Positions 15,948-25,140 are shown, numbered from the stretch's first letter. The stretch: DNA of 39,955 nt from an uncultured Chryseobacterium sp. (GCA_913777465.1 CAJYRQ010000007.1:1-39955); one strand, 5' to 3'. Translations and numbers: made by a program. The notes: generated by a model not told the origin, from the sequence alone.

Positions 15948-17507
15948 ATGAAAAATACTAAATATAAAGTACTGGCTCTTTTAACATTTCTTGCGGTAAA
16001 TACTGCTTGTATAAATGATCTGGATACACAGCCAAAAGTAGAACAGACTTTAGAAAATCTGTTAGCAGCAGATCCCAATGCTGTAGAAGGTTTGCTTTCA
16101 AGATTATATGCAAGTTTTGCTCTTTCCAGTGTTGAAGGACCCGATAAATCTGATATTTCAGGGGCAGATCCCGGAGAATCACCGTTTGTAAGAGGCTTGG
16201 TAAATTTACAGGATTTCACCGCAGATGATATGAAAAACAGATGGGGAGATAATGGATTGGATCAGTTAACGACAACTGCAAACTGGACTTCAAGCAATAA
16301 GTTTTTCAAGTATGTTTATGACAGAATTTATTATACGGTTCCGCAGGCAACCAATCTGATCCTTATTATGAAAAGCGATCAGGTAAATTATGCAAATAAA
16401 AATCAGGTAGTCGACGAATTGAGATTTCTTAGATCTTTATCTTACTATTATCTTATCGATTTATTTGGCAAAGGCGTCTTGGTAAATGATCAGAATTTTA
16501 ACACTTCCACACCGTTACCTGAATCATCAAGAAAAGATTTATTCAACTTTGTAGAAAGTGAATTATTGGCTGTAGAAGCAACATTGCCGGTAACGAACTC
16601 TTATGGCCGGGCAAATAAATCCTGTGCGAGAATGTTGTTAGCTAAATTATATTTAAATGCGGAAGTATACACTGGAACAGCCAGATATAATGATGCTGCT
16701 GTTTACATTAATAAAATTATAAATGAAGGTGGCTATCAGTTGGAATCCAATATAAGAAAGAATTTTTCATCTGATAACAATACTTCCAAAGAAATTATAT
16801 TTCCTCTGATTGCAGATGCGGTATCAAGCCAGAGTTTCGGAAATACTACGTATCTGGTTAACGGAAGCATTAGTACGGACACCATGGTTCCTGCAGATTT
16901 CGGTGCTAAACAGGGCTGGGCTGGCCACAGGGCAACAAAAGCTTGGTACGGATTATTCGGAAACAGTATCGCTGATCTTCAGGCCAGTCCTGATAAAAGA
17001 GCGAAACTGTTCTGGACCCAAGGGCATAATTGGGAAATGAACGACTATAAAGCATGGACGGACGGATTGCCTTCAGATAAGTTCTGGAATAAGGATTCTA
17101 ATGGAACAGGTGGCGCAACAGATTATTCTTCAACGGATTTCCCATTATTCAGACTGGCGGATGTTTATCTGATGTATGCTGAATGTGCGTTGAGAGGAGC
17201 TTCCGGAACTACCGTTGCCCAAGGTCTGACTTATGTAAATCAGGTAAGGGCCAGATCTTCTGCATTACCATTAGAAACACTTACTCTTGACAATCTTTTG
17301 GATGAAAGAGCAAGAGAACTGAACTTTGAAGGGATGAGAAGACAGGATCTCATCAGATTCGGGAAATTTACGGGAGGATCTTATCTGTGGCCATGGAAAG
17401 GAGGAGTGAAAAACGGAACTTCTATTTCGGATAACTACAAAGTATTTCCTATACCGAGTTCAGCACTTCAATCAAACCCTAATCTTACTCAAAATCCTGG
17501 TTTTTAA
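15948..17507 (+). CDS. RagB/SusD family surface glycan-binding lipoprotein
   Basis: 519 residues. A lipoprotein signal ends at C21 (LTFLAVNTAC). The protein shows the SusD N-terminal TPR-like region (LRFLRSLSYYYLIDLFGKG, and CARMLLAKLYLNAEVYTG at about 225-242). The C-terminal RagB/SusD block is also clear (DFPLFRLADVYLMYAECALR, RARELNFEGMRRQDLIRFGKF, YKVFPIPSSAL ... NPGF). It should sit on the outer face of the outer membrane, closing the SusC barrel and binding the oligosaccharide. It starts 11 bases after the SusC stop, so the two are cotranscribed. Composition matches SusC. Confidence 0.95.
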   Translation: MKNTKYKVLALLTFLAVNTACINDLDTQPKVEQTLENLLAADPNAVEGLLSRLYASFALSSVEGPDKSDISGADPGESPFVRGLVNLQDFTADDMKNRWGDNGLDQLTTTANWTSSNKFFKYVYDRIYYTVPQATNLILIMKSDQVNYANKNQVVDELRFLRSLSYYYLIDLFGKGVLVNDQNFNTSTPLPESSRKDLFNFVESELLAVEATLPVTNSYGRANKSCARMLLAKLYLNAEVYTGTARYNDAAVYINKIINEGGYQLESNIRKNFSSDNNTSKEIIFPLIADAVSSQSFGNTTYLVNGSISTDTMVPADFGAKQGWAGHRATKAWYGLFGNSIADLQASPDKRAKLFWTQGHNWEMNDYKAWTDGLPSDKFWNKDSNGTGGATDYSSTDFPLFRLADVYLMYAECALRGASGTTVAQGLTYVNQVRARSSALPLETLTLDNLLDERARELNFEGMRRQDLIRFGKFTGGSYLWPWKGGVKNGTSISDNYKVFPIPSSALQSNPNLTQNPGF

Positions 17508-17525
17508 TTTAAATCAATCTAAAAA

Positions 17526-18635
17526 ATGAAAAATATTTTAAAAATATTTCTGTTGGGAATTATAAGCTTTCTTATAGTTTCATGTAGAGAAGATGATGAC
17601 AAGGTAACTCTTGATAACATGTCGGCAGGAACTCTGGCAGTAGATAAAACATCGGTAACGCTTAATGAAGCGATTGCGGATCAGTCTGCCCTTACATTTA
17701 CATATACTAATCCGACATTCAATCCTAATGTAAGTATTTCTAACACAGTAGAATTTGCAGTTGCCGGAACTAATTTTACTCCGGTTGCAAGTCAGCCTGT
17801 TTCAATGGATCAAAAAACATTTTCTTTGACTCATTTACAACTAAATGTGATTTTATCAACTTTAAATGTTGTACCCAATGTCGCTAAACCTATTGAAGTA
17901 AGATTAAAATCAAGTTTAAATACAACAACAGCGTATTATTCTAACGTGGTTACAGTCAACATCACCGGCTACACACCAAACCCTGATCTGATCTATCCTA
18001 AAATCAATGTTCCCGGAGGATATGCCGGAGCAGCAGGATATGCAGACTGGACTCCCGGTAATTCTCCAAACCTGTTTTCTCCTTCAAAAGATGACAAATA
18101 CAGAGGGTTTATTTACGTAACCAATCCGAACAGCGAATATAAATTTGCCATCAACCAGGACTGGCCAGGAAATAAAGGGGATGATGGTACCAAAACCGGG
18201 AAGCTGAAAGCGGACGGTGATAATATTAAAGCGCTTGTTGCCGGAACCTACTATGTTAATGTAAACTGGGCTTTAAATACCTATTCATCGGTAATCGCCA
18301 ATTTCGGGGTAATCGGGGATGCAACACCTACCGGTTGGGGATCGGATACGGATTTCGTTTATAATCCGGCAACAAAAACTTATGTCATCAATTCAATTGC
18401 GCTTACCGCTTCAGGCGTATTTAAATTCAGGGCCAATGACGACTGGGCCATGAAATTCCAGCCGGAAAGTGCTGATCAGACATTGGTTTCAGGAACGGCA
18501 GTGAAATCTTTCCTGAGCGCTGAAGGTACCGTAACCGGAGATCCGGCCTATAAAGTATCACAGGCAGGAAATTATAAGATCGAACTGGATTTGCATAACT
18601 CAGCGTATTACAAGCTGACTGTGACAAAATTGTAA
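17526..18635 (+). CDS. SusE/SusF-like outer-membrane starch-binding lipoprotein
   Basis: 369 residues. Lipoprotein signal with C20 (ISFLIVSC). The N-terminal half is a SusE-type Ig-like domain (TVTLNEAIADQSALTFTYTN-like pattern, then VEFAVAGTNFTP). The C-terminal half holds two beta-sandwich modules with aromatic residues typical of starch-binding repeats: YKFAINQDWPGNKGDDG at about 200 and FKFRANDDWAMKFQPE at about 305. It likely holds maltodextrin at the cell surface beside SusC/D. It lies 18 bases after SusD. Base composition changes inside the gene: the first half is like SusC/D and the second half like the GH genes. It is followed by a terminator. Confidence 0.88.
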   Translation: MKNILKIFLLGIISFLIVSCREDDDKVTLDNMSAGTLAVDKTSVTLNEAIADQSALTFTYTNPTFNPNVSISNTVEFAVAGTNFTPVASQPVSMDQKTFSLTHLQLNVILSTLNVVPNVAKPIEVRLKSSLNTTTAYYSNVVTVNITGYTPNPDLIYPKINVPGGYAGAAGYADWTPGNSPNLFSPSKDDKYRGFIYVTNPNSEYKFAINQDWPGNKGDDGTKTGKLKADGDNIKALVAGTYYVNVNWALNTYSSVIANFGVIGDATPTGWGSDTDFVYNPATKTYVINSIALTASGVFKFRANDDWAMKFQPESADQTLVSGTAVKSFLSAEGTVTGDPAYKVSQAGNYKIELDLHNSAYYKLTVTKL

Positions 18636-18657
18636 AACCTAACAAATTTAAAACAGC

Positions 18658-18692
18658 AAAGTGTTGCTTTTCGGCAGCACTTTCTTTATTTT
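18658..18692 (+). terminator. Terminator between the SusE-like and GH97 genes
   Basis: A 10-bp stem with one GT pair (18658-18667 with 18674-18683) and a 6-nt loop, then CTTTATTTTT. Leaky stopping here would make the surface-binding genes more abundant than the enzymes. Confidence 0.7.
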
Positions 18693-18713
18693 TAAAGCGT
18701 ATAAATAGTCATT

Positions 18714-20870
18714 ATGAAGAAAATTACGATGGGAGCAGTTTTGTTCTCAATGATGTTTGCAGGAGTGAACGCACAGACTTTACAGTCGCCGGACGGAAAA
18801 TTCCGGATGGATTTCCAGCTGAAGCAGGGCGTACCGTATTACAACCTGAAATACAATGGGGCGGTTGTGGTAGAAGACTCAAAGCTGGGGCTGAGGTTGT
18901 TCAAGGATACGGCCATCAAATTTGCCTCGGAAATCGCCAGGCCGGAAGATGCCAAATTCGACCTGAACAACGGATTTTCCAAAAAAGCGGAAACCAGGGA
19001 TTCCAAAAATGAAACCTGGCAGCCGGTATTGGGTGAAAAGAAAAATTATATCAATAATTACAACGAACTGGCGGTAACCCTGCACCAGGATGCCACCGAC
19101 CGCGATATTGTCATTAAATTCAGGCTGTTTAACGACGGGCTTGGATTCCGTTACGAATTCCCGCAACAGAAAAACCTGAACTATTTCGTCATTCGTGAGG
19201 AAGATTCCGAGATCGATTTTCCAACCGATATGAAAGCCTGGTGGATTGCCGCAGACTACGATTCCCAGGAATACCAGCCGCAGACTACGAAAATTTCCGA
19301 AATCCCGGCAAGATGGCCCAACTCATTCGACAGCAATGCATCCCAGCAGATGGTGCCGAACGCAGTACAGTCGCCGCTCATGCTGAAAAAAGAAGGCAAA
19401 GAACCGTTATATGTGAATTTGGGAGAAGCCGCCGTACTGGATTATCCGGCTTCCAACCTCGAGGTTGATGCTGTGAATTTTAAATTCAAAACCCATCTGA
19501 CTCCGGACCGGCAAGGTGCAAAAGGCTATATCCAGACGTCCTCCGTATCCCCGTGGAGAACCATCATCATTTCCCCGAAAGCGGAAGAAGTATTGGGTTC
19601 CAAAATGATGTTCAACCTCAACGAACCGACCAAATATACCGATACGTCCTACATTCACCCGACCAAATACATGGGCGTGTGGTGGGAAATGATCATCGGA
19701 AAATCCCAATGGGCCTACTCAACGGCGGAAAACGTTCACATCGGCGTAACGGATTTCTCCAAGCTGACTCCAAACGGAAAACACGCCGCCAATACCACCA
19801 AAGTAAAAGAATACATCGACTTCGCTGCGGAGAACGGCTTCAAAGGCCTGTTGATCGAGGGCTGGAACGTGGGCTGGGAAGACTGGTTCGGGCATTCCAA
19901 GGAATTTGTTTTTGATTTCATTACGCCGTACCCGGATTTTGATATCAAAGCACTGAACGACTATGCCCATTCCAAAGGCATGAAGCTTATCATGCACCAT
20001 GAGACCTCCGGTTCCGCCACGAATTATGAAAGATGGGCGGATAAAGCCTTCAAACTGATGAACGATTACGGTTATGATGCCGTAAAAACCGGTTACGTAG
20101 GCGATATCATCCCGAGAGGCGAACACCACTATTCCCAGTGGACCATCAACCATTATTACAGGATCGCCGAAAAAGCCAACGAATACAGGATCATGGTCAA
20201 CTCCCACGAATCTGTCCGTCCGGGAGGGGAAAGCAGGACTTATCCGAACTACATTTCTGCGGAAGCCGCAAGAGGAACCGAATTCGAGGCATTTGCCGGA
20301 AACAACCCAGATCACCAGACCATTCTTCCCTTTACAAGATGGATGGGCGGACCGATGGATTACACGCCGGGAATCTTCCAGACCAAGCTGGATTACTATT
20401 TCCCGGGCGACAAACGTTTCGTAAAAACAACCCTGGCCAAACAGCTGGCTCTGTATGTCGTGATGTATATGCCGCTGCAGATGGCTGCCGATCTACCGGA
20501 AAACTACAAACGCCACATGGATGCCTTCCAGTTCATCAAGGACGTGGCTGCCGACTGGGATGATACGAAAATCTTATCTGCCGAGCCGGGAGATTACATT
20601 ATTACCGCCCGGAAAGCCAAAGGGACCGAAGACTGGTTTATAGGAGGAATTACCGATGAGAACAAACGCGAATACACCGTGGATTTCTCATTTCTTGACA
20701 AAGGCAAAAAGTATGAGGTAACGGTATATGAAGACGGGAAAGATGCAGATTATGTCAACAATCCTCAGAGCTACAACATCTATAAAAAGACGGTTACCAG
20801 CAAGTCCAAAATCAAAATCAACATGGCGAGAAGCGGTGGTTTTGCCATCTCTGCAAAGCCGGTGAAATAA
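18714..20870 (+). CDS. GH97 family glycoside hydrolase (SusB-like alpha-glucosidase)
   Basis: 718 residues. Signal peptide 1-21 (FAGVNAQT), so periplasmic. The N-terminal beta-sandwich (about 25-280) starts with LQSPDGKFRMDFQL. The TIM barrel follows (YMGVWWEMIIGKSQW, KGLLIEGWNVGWEDW, HHETSG). The C-terminal domain (about 610-718) includes DYIITARKAKGTEDWFIGG. Candidate catalytic carboxylates are E499 in NSHESVRP, and E517 and E523 in EAARGTEFEAFAG. This pattern of glutamates fits the inverting, SusB-like branch rather than the retaining alpha-galactosidase branch, but an alignment is needed to assign them. It would release glucose from imported maltodextrins. Length matches the family. Confidence 0.92.
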   Translation: MKKITMGAVLFSMMFAGVNAQTLQSPDGKFRMDFQLKQGVPYYNLKYNGAVVVEDSKLGLRLFKDTAIKFASEIARPEDAKFDLNNGFSKKAETRDSKNETWQPVLGEKKNYINNYNELAVTLHQDATDRDIVIKFRLFNDGLGFRYEFPQQKNLNYFVIREEDSEIDFPTDMKAWWIAADYDSQEYQPQTTKISEIPARWPNSFDSNASQQMVPNAVQSPLMLKKEGKEPLYVNLGEAAVLDYPASNLEVDAVNFKFKTHLTPDRQGAKGYIQTSSVSPWRTIIISPKAEEVLGSKMMFNLNEPTKYTDTSYIHPTKYMGVWWEMIIGKSQWAYSTAENVHIGVTDFSKLTPNGKHAANTTKVKEYIDFAAENGFKGLLIEGWNVGWEDWFGHSKEFVFDFITPYPDFDIKALNDYAHSKGMKLIMHHETSGSATNYERWADKAFKLMNDYGYDAVKTGYVGDIIPRGEHHYSQWTINHYYRIAEKANEYRIMVNSHESVRPGGESRTYPNYISAEAARGTEFEAFAGNNPDHQTILPFTRWMGGPMDYTPGIFQTKLDYYFPGDKRFVKTTLAKQLALYVVMYMPLQMAADLPENYKRHMDAFQFIKDVAADWDDTKILSAEPGDYIITARKAKGTEDWFIGGITDENKREYTVDFSFLDKGKKYEVTVYEDGKDADYVNNPQSYNIYKKTVTSKSKIKINMARSGGFAISAKPVK

Positions 20871-20900
20871 AACGGAAGTCTCCTGAAGACCATAATTTTC

Positions 20901-21011
20901 AGGAGCTTTTTCCCGCTCTCCGCTCATACTCCTCGCGCCGCCGCATGGCCAGCCCCGCTGTGGGGTAACCTCTGCGATCGGGGCTATGGGCGGAGAGCCT
21001 TTTAAGAAACC
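20901..21011 (+). repeat. Interspersed ~105-bp element, copy B
   Basis: Shared blocks with the copy at 36001, in the same order: AGGAGC, CTCATACTCCTCGCG, GCTGTGGGGTAACC, GGGGCTA, then CTTTTAAGAAAC. It fills the gap between the GH97 and GH13 genes, and its end overlaps a false upstream start for the GH13 gene. Confidence 0.85.
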
Positions 21012-21086
21012 ATCGTGAAAACACTTCCTGAACAGGAAGATTCCGATAACTGCTTTCAGCACAACACTGATTCAACAATAGTACAT

Positions 21087-22943
21087 ATGAAAAAAATATA
21101 CCTCACCTTTGCCCTTTCGGCAGCTTCCATGGCGTTTTCCCAGAAAGCGCTGGACCGCGTCGAACCGGCATTCTGGTGGAAAGGAATGAAAAACCCGGAA
21201 CTTCAGATCCTGGTCTATGGAAAAGACATCGCCAAAAATGACATCGAGCTTTCAGACGGTGTTCAGATCAAAGAAATCCGCAAAACGGAAAATCCGAATT
21301 ACCTTTTTGTGACGGTTAACACCAACGAGATCAACGTCCCGAAATTCAATATTACGGTTAAAAACGGCAGGAAAAAAACAGGTTCCTACACCTACGAGCT
21401 GAAACAGAGGAAGCCAAACTCTGCCAACCGCGAATCGTTTACTTCAAAAGATGTAATGTATCTTATTATGCCCGACCGATTTGCCAACGGCGACGAAAAG
21501 AACGACTCCAGGCCGGATCTTACGGAAAAAGCCAACCGCAGCCTTCCCAACGGACGCCACGGCGGAGACCTGAGGGGGATTATCAACAATCTCGATTATA
21601 TCCAGAACCTGGGAGCGACCTCCGTCTGGCTCACCCCGGTGAACGAAGACAACGAAAAAGTCTATTCTTATCACGGCTACGCACAGACCGACCTCTACAA
21701 AATCGATGGCCGCTACGGTACCAACGAAGAATACCGGGAACTGTCCCAGAAGCTCAACCAAAGGAACATGAAGCTCGTCATGGATTATGTTACCAACCAT
21801 TGGGGAATCTCTCACTGGATGATCAGAGACCTCCCGACCAAAGACTGGATCCATACCTTCAGTGATGAAAAAAACGGTTTCAAACGTTCCAACTACAAAA
21901 CCACTACCCAGTTCGACACCAATGCTTCCCAAATCGATAAGCAATCGGCACTCGACGGATGGTTCGACACGACAATGCCGGATATCAACCAGAGCAATCC
22001 GCTGGTGCTGAAATACCTGACCCAGAATGCCATCTGGTGGATCGAATATGCCGAACTTGGCGGATTCCGGGTAGATACCTATCCGTACAACGACAAGGAA
22101 GCCATGGCTCAATGGGCCAAAGCCATCACCGATGAATACCCGAAATTCAATATCGTCGGGGAAACCTGGCTCAGCAGTCCGGCCTATATCTCCGCATGGC
22201 AGAAAAATTCCAAAACAGGAGAGGCGGCAAATTATAATTCCCATCTTCCGTCCGTCATGGATTTTATGCTGTACGGCGATCTGCCGAAAGCCATCCGGGA
22301 AAAAGACGGCTGGGACAGCGGAATGAGCCGGATCTACAACAGCCTCGCCAGCGACTTCCTGTATCCGGACATCAACAACGTCATGGTCTTTTTTGAAAAC
22401 CACGATACCGAGCGGTGGAATGAAATCTTCAACGCCGATCCGAAAGCTTATAAACTGGGATTAACTCTTATTTCAACCGTCCGCGGAATTCCCCAGATCT
22501 ACTACGGTTCCGAAATAGGAATGCGCGGCGATAAAAACAAAGGCGGCGATGCCGACATCCGCAGGGATTTCCCCGGAGGCTGGAAAAACGATCAGGAGAA
22601 CGCCTTGAATCCTTTATCACAGACCACAGAACAAAAGGAGTTTTACGAGTTTACCCGGAACTTGCTGAACTGGAGGAAAGGGAAGGACGTCATCCACACC
22701 GGGAAAACCAAAAATTTCGTTCCTCAGGATAATGTCTTTGTCTATTTCAGGTATGATGACAAAGAAAGCGTTATGGTGGTTCTTAATAACAATGACCAGG
22801 AAAAAACCATCGACGTAAAGCATTTTGCAGAATCGTTAAACCCATTTACAACAGGGAAAGACATTATTTCAGGAAAAGAATTTTCCGTAAAAACCAATTT
22901 TGCCATCCCTGCCAAAACCTCAATGGTCATCGAATTAAAATAA
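21087..22943 (+). CDS. GH13 alpha-amylase/neopullulanase, periplasmic
   Basis: 618 residues from the ATG at 21087. An in-frame ATG 72 bases earlier lies next to the repeat element and would place extra residues before the signal peptide (MKKIYLTFALSAASMAFSQ). An N-terminal Ig-like domain typical of neopullulanases and cyclomaltodextrinases covers about 22-125. The GH13 barrel has DYVTNH (region I), GFRVDTYPY with nucleophile D330, GETW with acid/base E359 and FFENHDTER with D440. A C-terminal beta domain ends KTSMVIELK. With Spase I processing and no lipobox it resembles SusA (periplasmic) more than the surface amylase SusG. No SusG-like lipoprotein amylase is in the window. Confidence 0.95.
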   Translation: MKKIYLTFALSAASMAFSQKALDRVEPAFWWKGMKNPELQILVYGKDIAKNDIELSDGVQIKEIRKTENPNYLFVTVNTNEINVPKFNITVKNGRKKTGSYTYELKQRKPNSANRESFTSKDVMYLIMPDRFANGDEKNDSRPDLTEKANRSLPNGRHGGDLRGIINNLDYIQNLGATSVWLTPVNEDNEKVYSYHGYAQTDLYKIDGRYGTNEEYRELSQKLNQRNMKLVMDYVTNHWGISHWMIRDLPTKDWIHTFSDEKNGFKRSNYKTTTQFDTNASQIDKQSALDGWFDTTMPDINQSNPLVLKYLTQNAIWWIEYAELGGFRVDTYPYNDKEAMAQWAKAITDEYPKFNIVGETWLSSPAYISAWQKNSKTGEAANYNSHLPSVMDFMLYGDLPKAIREKDGWDSGMSRIYNSLASDFLYPDINNVMVFFENHDTERWNEIFNADPKAYKLGLTLISTVRGIPQIYYGSEIGMRGDKNKGGDADIRRDFPGGWKNDQENALNPLSQTTEQKEFYEFTRNLLNWRKGKDVIHTGKTKNFVPQDNVFVYFRYDDKESVMVVLNNNDQEKTIDVKHFAESLNPFTTGKDIISGKEFSVKTNFAIPAKTSMVIELK

Positions 22944-22960
22944 ATAGATCAAATTTAATC

Positions 22961-22993
22961 AAACCTCATAGGTTTTCAAAACCTATGAGGTTT
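22961..22993. repeat. Perfect 16-bp palindrome AAACCTCATAGGTTTT
   Basis: The two arms (22961-22976, 22978-22993) are exact inverse complements around one base. It lies in the short gap after the GH13 gene and may act as a bidirectional terminator or an RNA-stabilising hairpin. A short cousin, AAACCTTGAAGGTTT, lies at 29133-29147. Confidence 0.85.
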
Positions 22994-23014
22994 AAACAAC
23001 AACTACAATCCAAC

Positions 23015-23527
23015 ATGAAAAAAACAACGATACTCTTTACTTTTCTGCTGATGATGCTCAGCTTTTCAGCCGTTTCAGCCCAGGCAAAATATGAAAATGA
23101 AAAAGCGGCTATCGACACCATGCTCGACGGCTTCAATGTCGCCGCGGCAAAAGCCGACTTCAATACCTACTTCAATTATTTCGCAGACGAATCCACTTTC
23201 ATCGGAACCGATGCCTCTGAAGTCTGGGACAAAAATGCTTTTAAAGTCTGGGCAAAACCGTATTTCGACAAAAAATCCACCTGGAGTTTTACCTCGCTGA
23301 AAAGGAACATCTATTTCAGCAAAGACGGGAAAATCGCCTGGTTTGATGAACTGCTCGATACCCAGATGAAGATCTGCCGCGGCTCGGGCGTGGTAGAAAA
23401 GATCAACGGGCAGTGGAAGATCAGGCAGTACGTCCTTTCAATGACCGTTCCGAATGAAGTGGTGGATAAAGTCGTTGCCGAAAAAGCACCGATTGAAGAA
23501 GCATTAATTCAAAAACTGAAAAAATAA
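23015..23527 (+). CDS. Secreted SnoaL/NTF2-like protein
   Basis: 170 residues from the ATG at 23015. An in-frame ATG at 22985 lies inside the palindrome and is rejected. The signal peptide ends VSAQAK at about residue 22. The remainder is an NTF2/SnoaL-like cone: AAIDTMLDGFNVAAAKADFNTY, FADESTFIGTDASEVWDKNAFKVW, and the closing strands GSGVVEKINGQWKIRQYVLSMTVPNE. Such proteins bind or process small ligands, and no catalytic residues can be assigned here. It overlaps the downstream permease by one base (TAATG), so its expression is coupled to that gene. This fixes its place in the maltodextrin locus, where its role is unknown. Confidence 0.85.
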   Translation: MKKTTILFTFLLMMLSFSAVSAQAKYENEKAAIDTMLDGFNVAAAKADFNTYFNYFADESTFIGTDASEVWDKNAFKVWAKPYFDKKSTWSFTSLKRNIYFSKDGKIAWFDELLDTQMKICRGSGVVEKINGQWKIRQYVLSMTVPNEVVDKVVAEKAPIEEALIQKLKK

Positions 23528-24942
23528 TGGCGGAAATAACAGGAAAACCCGATTCAGGAAAATCCGGAAGAGTGAAAAAACCGAACTTATCCATGCTCCA
23601 GATCATCAATATGAGCATGGGCTTTTTGGGGATCCAGATGGCTTTCGGGCTGCAGAACGGAAACGCCAGCCGGATCCTGGCCAATTTCGGAGCCGACGTC
23701 CATGAGCTGTCATGGTTCTGGCTGGTAGCACCTGTTACGGGACTGATCGTTCAGCCGATCATTGGCCACATGGGTGACAATACCTGGAGCCCGCTCGGAA
23801 GAAGAAAACCGTATTTCCTGATTGGGGCCATTCTCTGTGCCATTGGCTTGGTCATGCTCCCGAATTCAGCGTCTGCGACCCAGATGATGGCAGCGAATGT
23901 ATTGCTGCTGGCCGTTATTTTCCTGGCGATGATGGATGCTTCCATCAATGTGGCGATGGAACCGTTCCGCGCTTTGGTGGGCGATATGCTGCCGAAACAT
24001 CAGGGAACCATCGGTTTTTCGGTGCAGACCATCCTGATCGGGATCGGTGCCGTTATAGGGTCTTATCTTCCGGACTGGCTTACGCAGCTGGGAGTTTCGA
24101 ATGTGGCGGCAGAAGGTTTTGTAGCAAATAATGTGATCTATTCATTTTATGTAGGAGCCGGATTTTTACTTCTGACGATCATTTACACGATTGTTACCAC
24201 CAAAGAATACTCGCCGGCAGAATTTGCCGCTTTTGAAGGAGGGAAGGAAATTGCACCCCCTTCAAAATTCATGGACATTTTCAGGGATTTCTCCAATATT
24301 CCGCCTCAGATGAAAAGACTTGGGATTGTGCAGTTCTTTTCCTGGTTTGCCCTTTTTACCATGTGGGTATTTACCACCAGTGCCCTGGCGACCCACCATT
24401 TCGGATTGTCGCCGGACGATACCCATTCCAAAGCATTCAACGATGCGGGTGACCTTACCGGGAAACTCTTCGGGATGTACAACCTGTGGGCCATTCCGTT
24501 TGCCTTCATCCTGACGCCGTTGGCCAAATGGATCGGGAAAAAGCAGACCCACGCCCTGGCCCTGGCCTTCGGCGGAACCGGCCTCATCCTGATGTATTTT
24601 ATTAAAAATACCGATCTGCTCTGGATTTCGATGGTCGGACTCGGATTTGCCTGGGCCAGTATTTTAGCAATGCCTTACGCGATGCTGATCGAGGTGATCC
24701 CGCAGAAAAAAATGGGCGTATACATGGGAATCTTCAACTTCTTCATTGTCATCCCGCAGATCATCAATGGTCTTTTCGGCGGGCCGATCGTCAGCGGCAT
24801 TTTCGGAAAAATGGCCATTGATTACGTCGTTGTCGGAGGAATCTGTATGCTGCTGGGCGCAATCCTTACCCTGATTTTCATCAAATCAGAAGATGAAACC
24901 CCGAAAGAAATCGAAGAAGAAATCCAGCAGGTACATTTTTAA
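23527..24942 (+). CDS. MFS sugar permease (maltose-type, GPH/SLC45-like)
   Basis: 471 residues with 12 hydrophobic segments. The loop after the second segment carries IIGHMGDNTWSPLGRRKPYF (D84 and the GRRKP at 91-95), the mark of the glycoside-pentoside-hexuronide and SLC45-like sugar transporters. The N-terminal cytoplasmic tail is Lys/Gly-rich and the C-terminal tail acidic (KSEDETPKEIEEEIQQ). Placed last in the Sus-like locus, it likely imports maltose or short maltodextrins across the inner membrane. It is translationally coupled to the SnoaL-like gene. Family assignment is confident and the substrate is inferred from context. Confidence 0.9.
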   Translation: MAEITGKPDSGKSGRVKKPNLSMLQIINMSMGFLGIQMAFGLQNGNASRILANFGADVHELSWFWLVAPVTGLIVQPIIGHMGDNTWSPLGRRKPYFLIGAILCAIGLVMLPNSASATQMMAANVLLLAVIFLAMMDASINVAMEPFRALVGDMLPKHQGTIGFSVQTILIGIGAVIGSYLPDWLTQLGVSNVAAEGFVANNVIYSFYVGAGFLLLTIIYTIVTTKEYSPAEFAAFEGGKEIAPPSKFMDIFRDFSNIPPQMKRLGIVQFFSWFALFTMWVFTTSALATHHFGLSPDDTHSKAFNDAGDLTGKLFGMYNLWAIPFAFILTPLAKWIGKKQTHALALAFGGTGLILMYFIKNTDLLWISMVGLGFAWASILAMPYAMLIEVIPQKKMGVYMGIFNFFIVIPQIINGLFGGPIVSGIFGKMAIDYVVVGGICMLLGAILTLIFIKSEDETPKEIEEEIQQVHF

Positions 24943-24970
24943 TACGATCCTAAAGCAAACTCAAAGTAAA

Positions 24971-25041
24971 AATCGGATTGATAGGCTGGAAGAGGGGAGC
25001 TTGATGATGGAAGTTTCTTTGATCTCTAAATCAAAAATCAA
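24971..25041 (+). repeat. Intergenic repeat with a GGAAGAGGG core
   Basis: 24971-24996 resembles the inverse complement of 30291-30323 (GGAT, then ATAG, CTGGAAGAGGG, and later GAAGTTTCTTTG). It includes AAATCAA twice in 7-nt register near 25027. Confidence 0.45.
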
Positions 25042-25100
25042 ATAGGATAGGTTTGCATTGACGAGTTATGATGATTCATTTGATTTCAATCTCTATTCTA

Positions 25101-25140
25101 AAAAAAACTGCTTCAGTAAATAGCTGAAGCAGTTTTTTTT
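25101..25140 (+). terminator. Strong bidirectional terminator after the Sus-like locus
   Basis: A perfect 16-bp stem (25101-25116 with 25124-25139) with an A-run on one side and a T-run on the other closes a 7-nt loop. It is 158 bases past the permease stop. Confidence 0.85.

Noticed and set aside
19719-20315. 198-codon minus-strand frame in the GH97 gene
   Set aside because: Shadow frame over the conserved GH97 barrel.
21444-22403. Long minus-strand open frame (319 codons) across the GH13 gene
   Set aside because: It is antisense to a gene with all GH13 motifs, has no family resemblance and is explained by the codon bias of the real gene.
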